Source: Hungatella hathewayi
Lineage (GTDB): Bacteria > Bacillota > Clostridia > Lachnospirales > Lachnospiraceae
Length of the DNA: 64,000 bases
Reading direction: 5' to 3'
Assembly: GCA_025149285.1 (NCBI GenBank)
Contig: CP102274.1
Location: 5,916,001 to 5,980,000, forward strand
The notes beneath the pieces are model-generated. The model did not search any database. It saw only the letters and a program-made list of their open reading frames with translations, and was not told the origin of the DNA. Both the position numbers and the translations under genes were made by a program. Within the stretch, counting starts at the first letter, position 1; each line of letters starts with the position of its first letter. Positions 34,983-42,822 of this stretch are shown piece by piece.

Positions 34983-35606
34983 TTACTGTTTACAAATTCC
35001 ATGTTGCAGTATTTCTAATTTTTCCCGGAAAATTTTCTTAATATTTTCCTCACTTTCCATATGCCGGTTATACCAGCCTATGCTTTCCATGACGCATGCC
35101 ATGATCATGGAGACGAGAAGAGTGAATGATTTCATATCCGTTTTCTGGAAATTCGCTCTATCCGTCACCTCGTAAAGCGCTGCCAGTATCTCATTCCCCT
35201 TTTTTTCTCCCATATGATTGCCGCCGTGGACCTCAGAAAACAATTTATCGAAGTCCTGGTAGAGCACAAAGCTCTGCAGCATCTGGAATGTCTTCCCTTT
35301 TTGGGCAAATGTAATGGCCTGATCCAGAAGCTCCTCTGAAGCAGACCATAAGTCGCCTCCGTTGCTGACCACCGATGTCGTCCAGAAATCCTTCAGCTTA
35401 TCCGCGGTATCACTGAATATGTACCTCACCACATCACGCTTATCTTCAAAATAAGTATAGAAGCTTCCCCTGGATATTCCCGCATTCTGGATAATCTTGT
35501 TAATGGAAACCTTTTCAAAAGGAACCCGGATACACTCTTCCATGGCCGCATCACGTATCGCTTTTTTCTTCTCTTCCGGCAATTTGTTAAATCGTTCTGT
35601 CGGCAT
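34983..35606 (-). CDS. TetR-family regulator of the efflux operon
   Basis: A 207-residue regulator with the N-terminal TetR helix-turn-helix (INKIIQNAGISRGSFYTYFE, about 34-53) and an all-helical ligand-binding part. The ATG follows GGGGTGAAAAT. It is the first gene of the operon, so it likely represses its own transcript and the pump until a ligand binds. Two palindromic sites lie in its own promoter: one between -35 and -10, one just downstream of -10. That makes autorepression the simplest model. The inducer is unknown. Confidence 0.92.
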   Translation of the reverse strand: MPTERFNKLPEEKKKAIRDAAMEECIRVPFEKVSINKIIQNAGISRGSFYTYFEDKRDVVRYIFSDTADKLKDFWTTSVVSNGGDLWSASEELLDQAITFAQKGKTFQMLQSFVLYQDFDKLFSEVHGGNHMGEKKGNEILAALYEVTDRANFQKTDMKSFTLLVSMIMACVMESIGWYNRHMESEENIKKIFREKLEILQHGICKQ

Positions 35607-35670
35607 ATTTTCACCCCTTACTGTTTGTTCTCACTTTTCCTTCCGGCCAGCCTTCTCAGAAATGCAAAAA

Positions 35671-35716
35671 GTGACAACCTGTCACTTATTATAATGACAT
35701 GTTGTCACCTTGTCAA
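35671..35716 (-). promoter_or_regulatory. tetR promoter with two palindromic operators
   Basis: Minus-strand TTGACA (35711-35716), a 17-bp spacer and TATAAT (35688-35693). The operators are TGACATGTTGTCA (35695-35707), filling the spacer, and GTGACAACCTGTCAC (35671-35685), around the start of transcription. Both share GTGACA/TGTCAC half-sites. Confidence 0.8.
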
Positions 35717-35752
35717 TAAAGGTTATACTTTTTTTATAAATTTTATTCCCAT

Positions 35753-35947
35753 TTATTTTTTACTGTCAAGAAGGGCCTGAAGCGCTTCATCACTTTCCTC
35801 AATCCAGACGTCTTCCTCTTCTTCATTCAGTCCTAAAAACTGGGCCAGTGTCCTCGGATCGTCACTGCCGTTCCACTCTTCCACGTAATCGTCGATCGCC
35901 TCAAATTCGACTTCACCTGCTAAATACCGGTCCTTAAACGTCATCAT
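35753..35947 (-). CDS. Small acidic protein of unknown function
   Basis: A 64-residue, Glu/Asp-rich protein with no membrane segment or signal. The recognisable bits are FKDRYLAGEVEFEAIDDYVE and LAQFLGLNEEEEDVWI. The ATG follows GGAGGG, six bases after the gntR stop, so the two are coexpressed and the pair is likely fixed. I recognise no family. The high acidity and alpha-helical pattern are reminiscent of small regulatory adaptors, but that is only impression. Confidence 0.7.
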   Translation of the reverse strand: MMTFKDRYLAGEVEFEAIDDYVEEWNGSDDPRTLAQFLGLNEEEEDVWIEESDEALQALLDSKK

Positions 35948-35953
35948 GCCTCT

Positions 35954-36631
35954 TTATCCCTCCTGCTCTTTGATATTTCTGGAAACGGTAATTTCCTGAT
36001 TATCGATATGTTCCCTCATGGCTTCCTTTGCCTCTTCCACATGACGCATCTTTACGGCCTTTAAGATCTTGTCATGTTCGAGAAGGAGAATCTGACGCTT
36101 GTCCTCGTCCTTGATGTATTCCAGACGGTAACGGTACATCTGCTCCCTCAAATTATTGAGAATCTGTACCAGCCGGTCATTGCCGGTGCCTTTATAGATG
36201 ACATCGTGATACGTCTCATCGGTCTCCGCGATCTTCATGGCATCTCCCCTGGCCACCGCTTTCTTAAATTCCTCCTGGGTCTGTTCCAGACTGTTAATCT
36301 CTTCTTCCGTCATTCTCTGACAGGCCAGCTCAATAGCCAGTTCCTCCAGAGAACGTCTAACCTCCAGGACATCCCGCAGACTCTTCTCGGAGATTTTCGC
36401 AACCTCGGCTCCCTTTCTCGGTATCATCAGAACCAGCCCTTCCAGCTCCAGCTTTCGGATGGCCTCGCGAATCGGTGTTCTGGAAACCCCCAGCCGTTCC
36501 GCCAGCTGTATCTCCATTAAGCGCTCACCCGGAGCCAGTTCTCCCTTTAAGATAGCCTGACGCAGCGTATTAAAGACCACGTCGCGCAGCGGCAGATATT
36601 CATTCATGTTCACCTTCAGATCATTTCCCAT
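35954..36631 (-). CDS. GntR-family regulator, FCD (FadR) type
   Basis: A 225-residue transcription factor. The N-terminal winged helix (FNTLRQAILKGELAPGERL then AERLGVSRTPIREAIRKLE, about 15-65) is of GntR type. The C-terminal all-helical FCD domain has the metal-ligand-like pattern ETDETYHDVIYKGTGNDRL and ends with a MREHIDNQE segment. The start at 36631 overlaps the ispE stop by 11 bp, so it is coupled to ispE. What it controls is not evident; carboxylates are the common FCD ligands. The fixed link to ispE may be only chromosomal. Confidence 0.92.
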   Translation of the reverse strand: MGNDLKVNMNEYLPLRDVVFNTLRQAILKGELAPGERLMEIQLAERLGVSRTPIREAIRKLELEGLVLMIPRKGAEVAKISEKSLRDVLEVRRSLEELAIELACQRMTEEEINSLEQTQEEFKKAVARGDAMKIAETDETYHDVIYKGTGNDRLVQILNNLREQMYRYRLEYIKDEDKRQILLLEHDKILKAVKMRHVEEAKEAMREHIDNQEITVSRNIKEQEG

Positions 36632-37532
36632 GGGAAACCTCCTTTGTATTATAAAAATTAGTCAGATATACAGATTTTGCCAGGTTGGCGGACCTGCCGT
36701 AACGCATCTCCTCGTAAGCCTCCTCCGCCGCCTTCGGGCTGGTAAAAATTCCAAAAACAGTGGGGCCGCTTCCGCTCATCAATGCATTGACAGCTCCCAG
36801 TGATTTTAAACGTTCTTTAATCTCCGCGATAACGGGATATTCCGGGATTGTAACCGTCTCCAGCACATTGCCCAGAAGGGAAGCCGTGCCATAGATATCG
36901 CGGTCCTTAATGGCCGCGATCATGCCGTCAATATCCGGATGATCCGCCGGGCGCAGAGATGCGGCATCCAGATGCTCATACACAAATTTAGTGGACACGC
37001 TGATCCCCGGTTTGGCAATCAGCACCTGACACTGGGGAACCGGCGGAAGGGGAGTTAAAATCTCTCCAATCCCCTCTGAGAGCGCAGTTCCGCGCATCAC
37101 ACAGTACGGAACATCCGCTCCGATCTTCACACCGCGCTTCATCAAATCTTCCATGGAAAGCCCTAAATTAAACATCTTATTCACTCCGAACAGCACGGCC
37201 GCGGCATCGCTGCTGCCCCCCGCCATCCCGGCGGATACCGGAATAAACTTCTTTAAATGAATGGTAACTCCGTGGTTGATATGGAACTCGTCCATGAGAA
37301 GCTTCGCCGCCTTGTACACCAGGTTATTCTCATTCACCGGAAGATAGTATAAATTCGTCTCTACGGTAATCCCCGGCGTCTCTTTTAAGTAAAGATCAAT
37401 CTTATCATAAAGTCCCACCGTCTGCATAATCATGCGGACTTCATGGTATCCATCCTCTCTCTTCCCAAGAACGTCGAGCCCCAGATTAATCTTCCCGTAG
37501 GCCTTAAGTCCAAGATGTCTTATCATAGGCAT
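36621..37532 (-). CDS. ispE: 4-diphosphocytidyl-2-C-methyl-D-erythritol kinase
   Basis: The GHMP kinase of the MEP isoprenoid pathway. From ATG 37532 (GAGGT upstream) it is 303 residues; a longer frame to 37625 has no good ribosome site and is not conserved-looking. The Lys-Asn motif is AYGKINLGLDVLGKREDGYHE near residue 10-30, the GHMP ATP-binding motif is PVSAGMAGGSSDAA, and MSGSGPTVFG marks the C-terminal motif. It leads an operon with gntR and a small acidic gene. Presence of IspE shows the MEP rather than mevalonate route. Confidence 0.95.
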   Translation of the reverse strand: MPMIRHLGLKAYGKINLGLDVLGKREDGYHEVRMIMQTVGLYDKIDLYLKETPGITVETNLYYLPVNENNLVYKAAKLLMDEFHINHGVTIHLKKFIPVSAGMAGGSSDAAAVLFGVNKMFNLGLSMEDLMKRGVKIGADVPYCVMRGTALSEGIGEILTPLPPVPQCQVLIAKPGISVSTKFVYEHLDAASLRPADHPDIDGMIAAIKDRDIYGTASLLGNVLETVTIPEYPVIAEIKERLKSLGAVNALMSGSGPTVFGIFTSPKAAEEAYEEMRYGRSANLAKSVYLTNFYNTKEVSHGK

Positions 37533-37703
37533 AAATACCTCGCATTTTCTTAATCTCTTCAGATTGTACTTTTTCGTTATTTTGTATACAGTATTAAGTA
37601 TAGTACGAAAGAGGAAAAAGTACAAGTCTTTTCTAAGTTTTGTGACCGCATAATGTTGTCAATATTTCACAAACTTTTCTAATTATTCCGTTTTAAAATG
37701 TAT

Positions 37704-37731
37704 TTGACATTTATGTTCAGAAATGTATAAT
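37704..37731 (+). promoter_or_regulatory. Promoter of glnK-amt
   Basis: TTGACA (37704-37709), a 16-bp spacer and TATAAT (37726-37731). Transcription would begin near 37738, only a few bases before a terminator-like hairpin. Confidence 0.75.
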
Positions 37732-37742
37732 GTTTAATATCG

Positions 37743-37781
37743 AACGAGGGCGTTCCATTTGCGGAACTGCCCTCGTTTTTG
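37743..37781 (+). terminator. Leader terminator/attenuator of glnK-amt
   Basis: AACGAGGGC (37743-37751) pairs with GCCCTCGTT (37769-37777), continued inward by GTTCC/GGAAC, with loop ATTTGC and a five-T run (37776-37780). It sits at the very 5' end of the predicted transcript, so most transcripts could stop within about 45 nt unless rescued. This looks like a conditional attenuator or the end of a short RNA. The loop does not clearly match the ANTAR target rule (A at 1, G at 4). Confidence 0.7.
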
Positions 37782-37811
37782 TTGTCAACACGATAAAGGA
37801 GGATATGCTGT

Positions 37812-38150
37812 ATGAAAAAACTGGAAATCATCATCAGGCCGGAAAAGCTGGAGAATTTAAAGGCGATACTGGAAGGCTGCAAGGTCAACGGTATCATGAT
37901 CAGCAATGTCATGGGCTACGGCAACCAGAAGGGGTATACACAGATGTACCGCGGTACCAAGTACAATGTAAACCTGCTTCCAAAGGTTAAGGTGGAAACC
38001 GTGATTCCAAAGGAACTGGCAGATCCCATCATCGATGCGGTCGTCGATGAGATCAATACGGGAAACTACGGCGACGGCAAGATCTTCGTCTACGATGTGC
38101 AGGATGCCATCCGGATCCGCACCGGAGAGCACGGACGAGGGGCACTGTAA
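37812..38150 (+). CDS. glnK: Nitrogen regulatory PII protein
   Basis: A 112-residue trimeric signalling protein that senses ATP/ADP, 2-oxoglutarate and nitrogen status and plugs AmtB. The start ATG follows AGGAGG with 9-base spacing. Residues include KKLEIIIRPEKLENLKAIL at the N terminus, a T-loop region with YRGTKYN (Tyr at about 45-50, position of uridylylation in proteobacteria), and VDEINTGNYGDGKIFVYDV (the B-loop). It is paired with amt downstream, the classical glnK-amtB arrangement, under one promoter with a leader hairpin. Confidence 0.95.
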   Translation: MKKLEIIIRPEKLENLKAILEGCKVNGIMISNVMGYGNQKGYTQMYRGTKYNVNLLPKVKVETVIPKELADPIIDAVVDEINTGNYGDGKIFVYDVQDAIRIRTGEHGRGAL

Positions 38151-38231
38151 CGGCGCGTTCTGCGCAGACGGCACGATACGGCTGACCGTATCCATTCAAA
38201 CTCCATACAGAATCCATTCTATCAATTATCA

Positions 38232-38278
38232 AAGGGGATAATTGCTTGCCGGCAGGTAAGCGGTTATCCCCTTTTCTC
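38232..38278 (+). terminator. Hairpin between glnK and amt
   Basis: AAGGGGATAA (38232-38241) pairs with TTATCCCCTT (38264-38273), with inner GCTT/AAGC pairing, followed by TTCTC. It could partly uncouple amt from glnK. Confidence 0.6.
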
Positions 38279-38332
38279 ATCCATTCAGGATTCTGGCGGC
38301 GTTTACCAAAACAGTTCAGGAGGAGCAACATT

Positions 38333-39544
38333 ATGGAAAACACGACCTTATTAATGAATATTATATGGACCATGCTCGGCGCATTTCTGGTTTATTTCAT
38401 GCAGGCGGGATTTGCAATGGTCGAAACGGGCTTCACCCGGGCGAAAAATGCGGGAAATATCTGTATGAAGAATATGATGGATTTCGTTCTCGGTTCCCTC
38501 TTTTTCTTCATTCTGGGATTCCCTCTCATGTTTGGAAAAAATATCGCGGGCATCATCGGCGGATCCGGTTTCTTCAATCCTTATTCCCTGGCGGATGCGG
38601 ATGGTATGCTGAACGGACTTCCCATCGGCGTATTCATGATCTTTCACACCGTATTCTGCGCCACCTCCGCCACCATCGTCTCCGGCGCCATGGCGGAACG
38701 GACGAAATTCTCTTCTTACCTCATCTACTCGGCAGCCATCAGCATCTTTATCTATCCCGTTACCGGCCACTGGATCTGGGGCGGCGGCTGGCTGTCCGAA
38801 CTGGGCTTCCATGACTTTGCCGGTTCAACGGCCGTCCATATGGTCGGCGGCGTATGCGCCTTCGTCGGAGCGAAGATCGTCGGACCGCGTCTCGGAAAAT
38901 ACAACAGCGACGGGACGCCTAACGCCATCCCCGGGCACAACATTCCGCTCGGTGCCCTCGGGGTATTCATCCTTTGGTTCTGCTGGTTTGGATTCAACTG
39001 CGGTTCCACTACAGCGGCATCGCTGAATCTCGGCGACATCGCCATAACAACGAATCTGGCGGCTGCAGCTTCCACATTTGTCACGCTTCTTTTCACCTGG
39101 GCCCGCTACGGAAAACCCGACGTATCCATGACTCTAAACGGTGCTCTGGCCGGTCTCGTCGCCATCACCGCCGGCTGCGACGTCGTAACCCCGTACGAAG
39201 CGGTCATAATCGGTGTGATCGCCGGCTTTATCGTTGTATTTGCCATCGAATTCATTGACAAGGTGGTCCGCGTTGATGATCCGGTCGGTGCGGTCGGCGT
39301 CCATGGCTGCTGCGGTCTCGTCGGCACGCTCCTTACCGGCATATTTGGCGAGGGCTGTACGTTTATCGCACAGCTCATCGGAGTCGCATCCGTTCTTGTA
39401 TACACGGCGGTACTGGCCTTTATCATCTTCACCGCAATCAAACTCACCATCGGTTTGCGGGTAACCGATCAGGAACAGCTGGATGGACTGGATATGCATG
39501 AACACGGCATGACCGCATACTCCGGCTTCCGGATTGATAAGTAA
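38333..39544 (+). CDS. amt: Ammonium transporter (Amt/MEP family)
   Basis: A 403-residue channel with about 11 membrane helices. ATG 38333 follows AGGAGGAG; an upstream frame from 38246 runs through the hairpin and is not used. Family marks: FMQAGFAMVETGFTRAKNAG at the N terminus, HWIWGGGWLSELGFHDFAGS, GALGVFILWFCWFGFNCGS and GAVGVHGCCGLVGTLLTG, the latter holding the twin-His pore region. The gene follows glnK, its regulatory partner. Confidence 0.96.
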   Translation: MENTTLLMNIIWTMLGAFLVYFMQAGFAMVETGFTRAKNAGNICMKNMMDFVLGSLFFFILGFPLMFGKNIAGIIGGSGFFNPYSLADADGMLNGLPIGVFMIFHTVFCATSATIVSGAMAERTKFSSYLIYSAAISIFIYPVTGHWIWGGGWLSELGFHDFAGSTAVHMVGGVCAFVGAKIVGPRLGKYNSDGTPNAIPGHNIPLGALGVFILWFCWFGFNCGSTTAASLNLGDIAITTNLAAAASTFVTLLFTWARYGKPDVSMTLNGALAGLVAITAGCDVVTPYEAVIIGVIAGFIVVFAIEFIDKVVRVDDPVGAVGVHGCCGLVGTLLTGIFGEGCTFIAQLIGVASVLVYTAVLAFIIFTAIKLTIGLRVTDQEQLDGLDMHEHGMTAYSGFRIDK

Positions 39545-39577
39545 ACACACGCTTTCCCTCATATTATCCTATTCATC

Positions 39578-39613
39578 ATACCCCCGCCAGCAGAATACTG
39601 CTGACGGGGGTAT
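39578..39613. terminator. Hairpin between amt and the alarmone synthetase
   Basis: ATACCCCCG (39578-39586) and CGGGGGTAT (39605-39613) with an inner CAGCAG/CTGCTG pairing. No U-run in either direction, so function as a terminator is uncertain. Confidence 0.5.
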
Positions 39614-39642
39614 GACTGTTCATCGGAAGACTGGGATACTCC

Positions 39643-40227
39643 TTATAAATACCCCTCCATCTCCTCTTCCATATTCTTTAAATATTCTGCATATTCCCGG
39701 AATTCCCGGGCCGCCTTCGCTTCCGTATTCCGGCTTCCCTTATAACAGATGCGGTGCTCCATACTCGCCCACAAGTCCATGGACATGGTTCGAAGCTGAA
39801 TCTCCACAGGATAATACTCCATGCCGTCCGTGTGATAGACGGGGACGCCAAACACGATGTGATAGCTTCTGTAGCCGTTGGGCTTGGGATGGCTGATATA
39901 GTCACACTCCTTGATCACAACGATATCGGTCTGTTTCTTGAGCAGAGACACCACTGCATAAATATCACGTACAAAGTAGCAGATCACGCGTATTCCTGAA
40001 ATATCGGTCAGACAGTCCCTGGCTGACTCTACATCGCATTCGCAGCCTCTGCGCGCCAGCTTCTGTTCAATGCTTTCCTTCTTTTTAATTCTGTCCTGCA
40101 CATGGTGAATGGGATAATTCTGGTATTTGCGCCGGTAATCGTCATTTAATACTTCGACGCGGACGCGTATGTTCTTCAGCGCATCCTCATAAGGCTGGAT
40201 AAACACAACATACTCCTCTTCCGTCAT
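39643..40227 (-). CDS. Small alarmone synthetase (RelQ/YjbM-like)
   Basis: A 194-residue (p)ppGpp synthetase with no hydrolase domain. ATG 40227 follows GGAGGTGGCAT; a longer frame to 40305 is not supported. The RelA/SpoT synthetase motifs are ISGIRVICYFVRDIYAVVSL, the G-loop region ISHPKPNGYRSYH, and VEIQLRTMSMDLWASMEH with the catalytic Glu-Gln. It links nutrient or wall stress to ppGpp. It is a single gene with a palindrome over its -10-like sequence. Confidence 0.92.
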   Translation of the reverse strand: MTEEEYVVFIQPYEDALKNIRVRVEVLNDDYRRKYQNYPIHHVQDRIKKKESIEQKLARRGCECDVESARDCLTDISGIRVICYFVRDIYAVVSLLKKQTDIVVIKECDYISHPKPNGYRSYHIVFGVPVYHTDGMEYYPVEIQLRTMSMDLWASMEHRICYKGSRNTEAKAAREFREYAEYLKNMEEEMEGYL

Positions 40228-40258
40228 ATGCCACCTCCCGGATTTTTTAAAACCAACC

Positions 40259-40275
40259 ATACTGATGTTCAGTAT
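40259..40275 (-). promoter_or_regulatory. Palindrome overlapping a -10-like element ahead of the alarmone synthetase
   Basis: ATACTGA-TGT-TCAGTAT is a perfect 7-bp inverted repeat. It overlaps a minus-strand TATACT (40270-40275) about 40 bp before the start codon. No good -35 is apparent. It could be a repressor site. Confidence 0.4.
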
Positions 40276-40314
40276 ACCTCTTTTTTGTGTCCATCCCATG
40301 TCCAAATTCTAAAA

Positions 40315-40362
40315 AAAGCGTTGTGGTTTCTGAACTTTTTCTGATCAGAATCACAACGCTTT
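40315..40362 (-). terminator. Terminator of the YesL gene
   Basis: AAAGCGTTGTG (40315-40325) and CACAACGCTTT (40352-40362), with an inner TTCTGA/TCAGAA. The minus strand continues TTTTTTTAGA. Confidence 0.85.
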
Positions 40363-40396
40363 CTTCTATAATAAATAAAATCGTTCCTGTCATCAA

Positions 40397-41140
40397 TTAC
40401 TGCTCTGTCGTCTCTTCCGTTTTGGCATCTTCCTCTTTTACCAGCCCTGCAGTCTTCGAATTCTCTTCCTCGTCAGCAAAAATCGGTCTCATCTCACCGT
40501 CTTCCCGTTCTTCCTTCGGCATGTACTTCTGAAGGATCGGAGATAATATATAGGAGTTAATAAACGCCAGAAGCGGAAATCCAAAGAGAACGCCGAACAT
40601 CATGATCTGCGGAATCATCATCATCGCCACTACCACGGCCACATCAATTGCGATGATGGCGATCGTCTGGAATAAATGACGGATGGACATGAAAAACGCA
40701 TTGAAAAAGGTTCTCTTAATGGTGTTATAAAATCTGGACTGAAGCGGGAATATATAAGTCATAATCGCCAGATATATAATGGACATCGCAAGAAAAATCG
40801 TCACCATGACAGTCTTAAACTGCTGCGACAGGTTGAAGCCGCCTCTTGTAAAGAACAGCATGTCAAACCCCAGAATAAGTCCTACGGCCAGCAGGATCAG
40901 CCAGATAATGGTCGCCTGCTTAAAGTTCTCCTTAAAGGATTTGAAAAAGGACCGGATCGTATACCCGTCATCATTCCTTGCAAGCTTTAACGTTACGTAA
41001 TAGACCGCGGTCGTCGACGCTCCGATTGTAAATATGGGAATACTGCATACAAACCACAGAACATTCAGTATGATCAGATCTCCAAACTTCCCGATAAAAC
41101 GCCAGACGGGATTATCATAATTAAAAAAACCAGACAGCAT
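40397..41140 (-). CDS. YesL-family (DUF624) membrane protein
   Basis: A 247-residue protein with about five membrane helices. ATG 41140 follows AAGGGGTACGACTT; a longer frame to 41209 starts in sequence lacking a ribosome site. Family mark: MLSGFFNYDNPVWRFIGKFG and a helix DLIILNVLWFVCSIPIFTIG. The C terminus is acidic and Glu-rich. YesL-type proteins are often next to carbohydrate-uptake genes; here it stands alone. Function unknown. Confidence 0.85.
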   Translation of the reverse strand: MLSGFFNYDNPVWRFIGKFGDLIILNVLWFVCSIPIFTIGASTTAVYYVTLKLARNDDGYTIRSFFKSFKENFKQATIIWLILLAVGLILGFDMLFFTRGGFNLSQQFKTVMVTIFLAMSIIYLAIMTYIFPLQSRFYNTIKRTFFNAFFMSIRHLFQTIAIIAIDVAVVVAMMMIPQIMMFGVLFGFPLLAFINSYILSPILQKYMPKEEREDGEMRPIFADEEENSKTAGLVKEEDAKTEETTEQ

Positions 41141-41256
41141 AAGTCGTACCCCTTCTCTTTCCTTAGTAGCATTACAGAGTATTATAACGAATCCTGTCCC
41201 AAAAAGCAAATGTTCTTCTTTATTTCATGAAAATTTCACAATTATTATGCCGGTGT

Positions 41257-41270
41257 TGTGGTATAATGTG
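41257..41270 (+). promoter_or_regulatory. Extended -10 promoter (TGTGGTATAATGTG)
   Basis: Contains TGG-TATAAT. The same 14 bases occur at 46075-46088 before the phospholipase C-like gene. It is about 100 bp before the ATG of the next gene, so the leader is long and GC-rich (palindromic ACCGG/CCGGT). Confidence 0.55.
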
Positions 41271-41366
41271 GTATACAATGAGCTTTGGTTCGGGTCTTTT
41301 ACCGGCCGCTCAACCGGTACCGGTGGTATCCGGACTGACTAATTCACGAAAGAGGTTTGACTATCC

Positions 41367-42068
41367 ATGACACCTTATGAAAATGTTACCTTTAAAGAAC
41401 GGCTGCATGAGGAAGCCGCCAAGCTGAAAGAGATGTCTTTCAAAGACAAATTCTGGTATATCTGGGAATATTACAAATTTCCTATCATCGGGGTTATCAT
41501 CGCGGTATTTCTGGTGGGTTCCATCGGAAGCGCCATGTACAACAACCGGTTTGACACCGCACTGAGCTGCGCGGTCTTAAACAGCCGCTACGACAGCGAT
41601 GCTTTGACTGTTGACCAGTATTTCAATGAAGGCTTCCGCGCCTTTATCGGTCTTGATGAAAATACGAAGATTGATGTGGATTACTCCATGTCACCTACCT
41701 TTGATGAATCAGCCATGAACGAATACTCTTATGCCGAATTGGCTAAGCTCACCGCCATGATCTCCAGCAAGGGGTTAGACGTCATGATCGGCCGACCGGA
41801 TGTCATTGATCATTACGGAGAGATGGATGGATTTCTCAATCTGGAAGAAGCCCTTCCTCCGGATTTATACGAACAGGTAAAGGATTACCTCTATCCGGTC
41901 ACCAATGCAGAGACCGGCCAGGAATCGTTCTGCGGCCTCCGGCTGGAAGATACCTCCTTTGGAGAAAAGACAGGCCTGATTCTGGATAATCCGGTTCTCA
42001 CCGTTATGAGTAATTCGCCTCATACAGATACAGCAATCCAGCTGATCCGTTATATCTTTGAGCAGTAA
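41367..42068 (+). CDS. Membrane-anchored protein of unknown function
   Basis: A 233-residue protein. The ATG follows AAAGAGG. An amphipathic N terminus (ERLHEEAAKLKEMSFKDKFW) leads to one membrane helix (about 40-58, FPIIGVIIAVFLVGSIGSAMY), with the rest outside. The outer part contains SKGLDVMIGRPDVIDHYGE and TVMSNSPHTDTAIQLIRYI, a pattern like an extracytoplasmic solute-binding fold. I recognise no named family. It overlaps the 3' end of the convergent GNAT gene by 65 bp. Confidence 0.75.
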   Translation: MTPYENVTFKERLHEEAAKLKEMSFKDKFWYIWEYYKFPIIGVIIAVFLVGSIGSAMYNNRFDTALSCAVLNSRYDSDALTVDQYFNEGFRAFIGLDENTKIDVDYSMSPTFDESAMNEYSYAELAKLTAMISSKGLDVMIGRPDVIDHYGEMDGFLNLEEALPPDLYEQVKDYLYPVTNAETGQESFCGLRLEDTSFGEKTGLILDNPVLTVMSNSPHTDTAIQLIRYIFEQ

Positions 42069-42783
42069 GACGGAAACCAAGCGATTCGGCCAGACGGATG
42101 GACGCCGTATTCTCTTCCTCTATGACCGCACAGATACATCTGGCCAGACGGCCGGTACCGTAATTTAATATTTCCCTGCAGGCCTCTTTGGCATAACCGG
42201 ACCGCCTCCAGGGTGAAAAGATGTGATACCCCAGTTCCAGCGGGGTATCTTCTTTTTTTAGCGCCGGCAGAATTTCTGCCTGGAAAGTCCCCGTTTCGAA
42301 AACCTTTGCATCATCAAATTTCCAGTCCGGCTGAAAGAGCCCGGCCTTTCCGATCACGGCTTTACTCTTTTTTTCTTCCAGGGCCCAGATTCCGTATTCA
42401 AAGAACCGGTACTGGCTGTCGATATATGCGGCCAGTTTCTCACTGCTGCAAAAAATATCATCACCGGGTCCCGCTTCCCCCGCCGCCATGTGCGCGGCGT
42501 CTTCCACCGTAAACTCCCGGATGATAAGCCGCTTTGTCTCTGCGATCAGCCATGGAAGATGAAACCGTCTTCTCACTACCCGCTCCAGGAACTCTTCATC
42601 GACATCTTCCATACATTCCACGACATAGTCCGCCGGAGAAAGGCTCTGACCGCTTCTGGTTTTATCCCATAAACCAAGGATGGCCCCGCCTGCCGCATAC
42701 GCGGCCGACAGGACCTCCTGTTCGCTGGATATGGTGACTGGATACGGAGTACCGCCGATCAACACGGTTCGTCTCTCTGTCAT
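42004..42783 (-). CDS. GNAT-family acetyltransferase with N-terminal extension
   Basis: A 259-residue protein. The C-terminal 170 residues are a RimJ/RimL-like GNAT: ETKRLIIREFTVEDAAHM at the start, LELGYHIFSPWRRSGYAKEA with the acetyl-CoA loop, and EENTASIRLAESLGF in the last helices. The first about 85 residues, MTERRTVLIGGTPYPV onward, form a separate region I do not recognise. The ATG follows AGAGGAT. It is cotranscribed with the cyclophilin upstream. Its 3' end overlaps the convergent gene by 65 bp. Confidence 0.85.
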   Translation of the reverse strand: MTERRTVLIGGTPYPVTISSEQEVLSAAYAAGGAILGLWDKTRSGQSLSPADYVVECMEDVDEEFLERVVRRRFHLPWLIAETKRLIIREFTVEDAAHMAAGEAGPGDDIFCSSEKLAAYIDSQYRFFEYGIWALEEKKSKAVIGKAGLFQPDWKFDDAKVFETGTFQAEILPALKKEDTPLELGYHIFSPWRRSGYAKEACREILNYGTGRLARCICAVIEEENTASIRLAESLGFRLTAQRYNGSAGLLYLYEANYS

Positions 42784-42822
42784 ACAATTATCCTCTGTCT
42801 CTTTCTATTACACACTCTGTAA

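Noticed and set aside
37626..37703. Riboswitch sought upstream of glnK
   Set aside because: The 78 bp before the promoter are AT-rich with no recognised aptamer; only the short terminator hairpin is supported.
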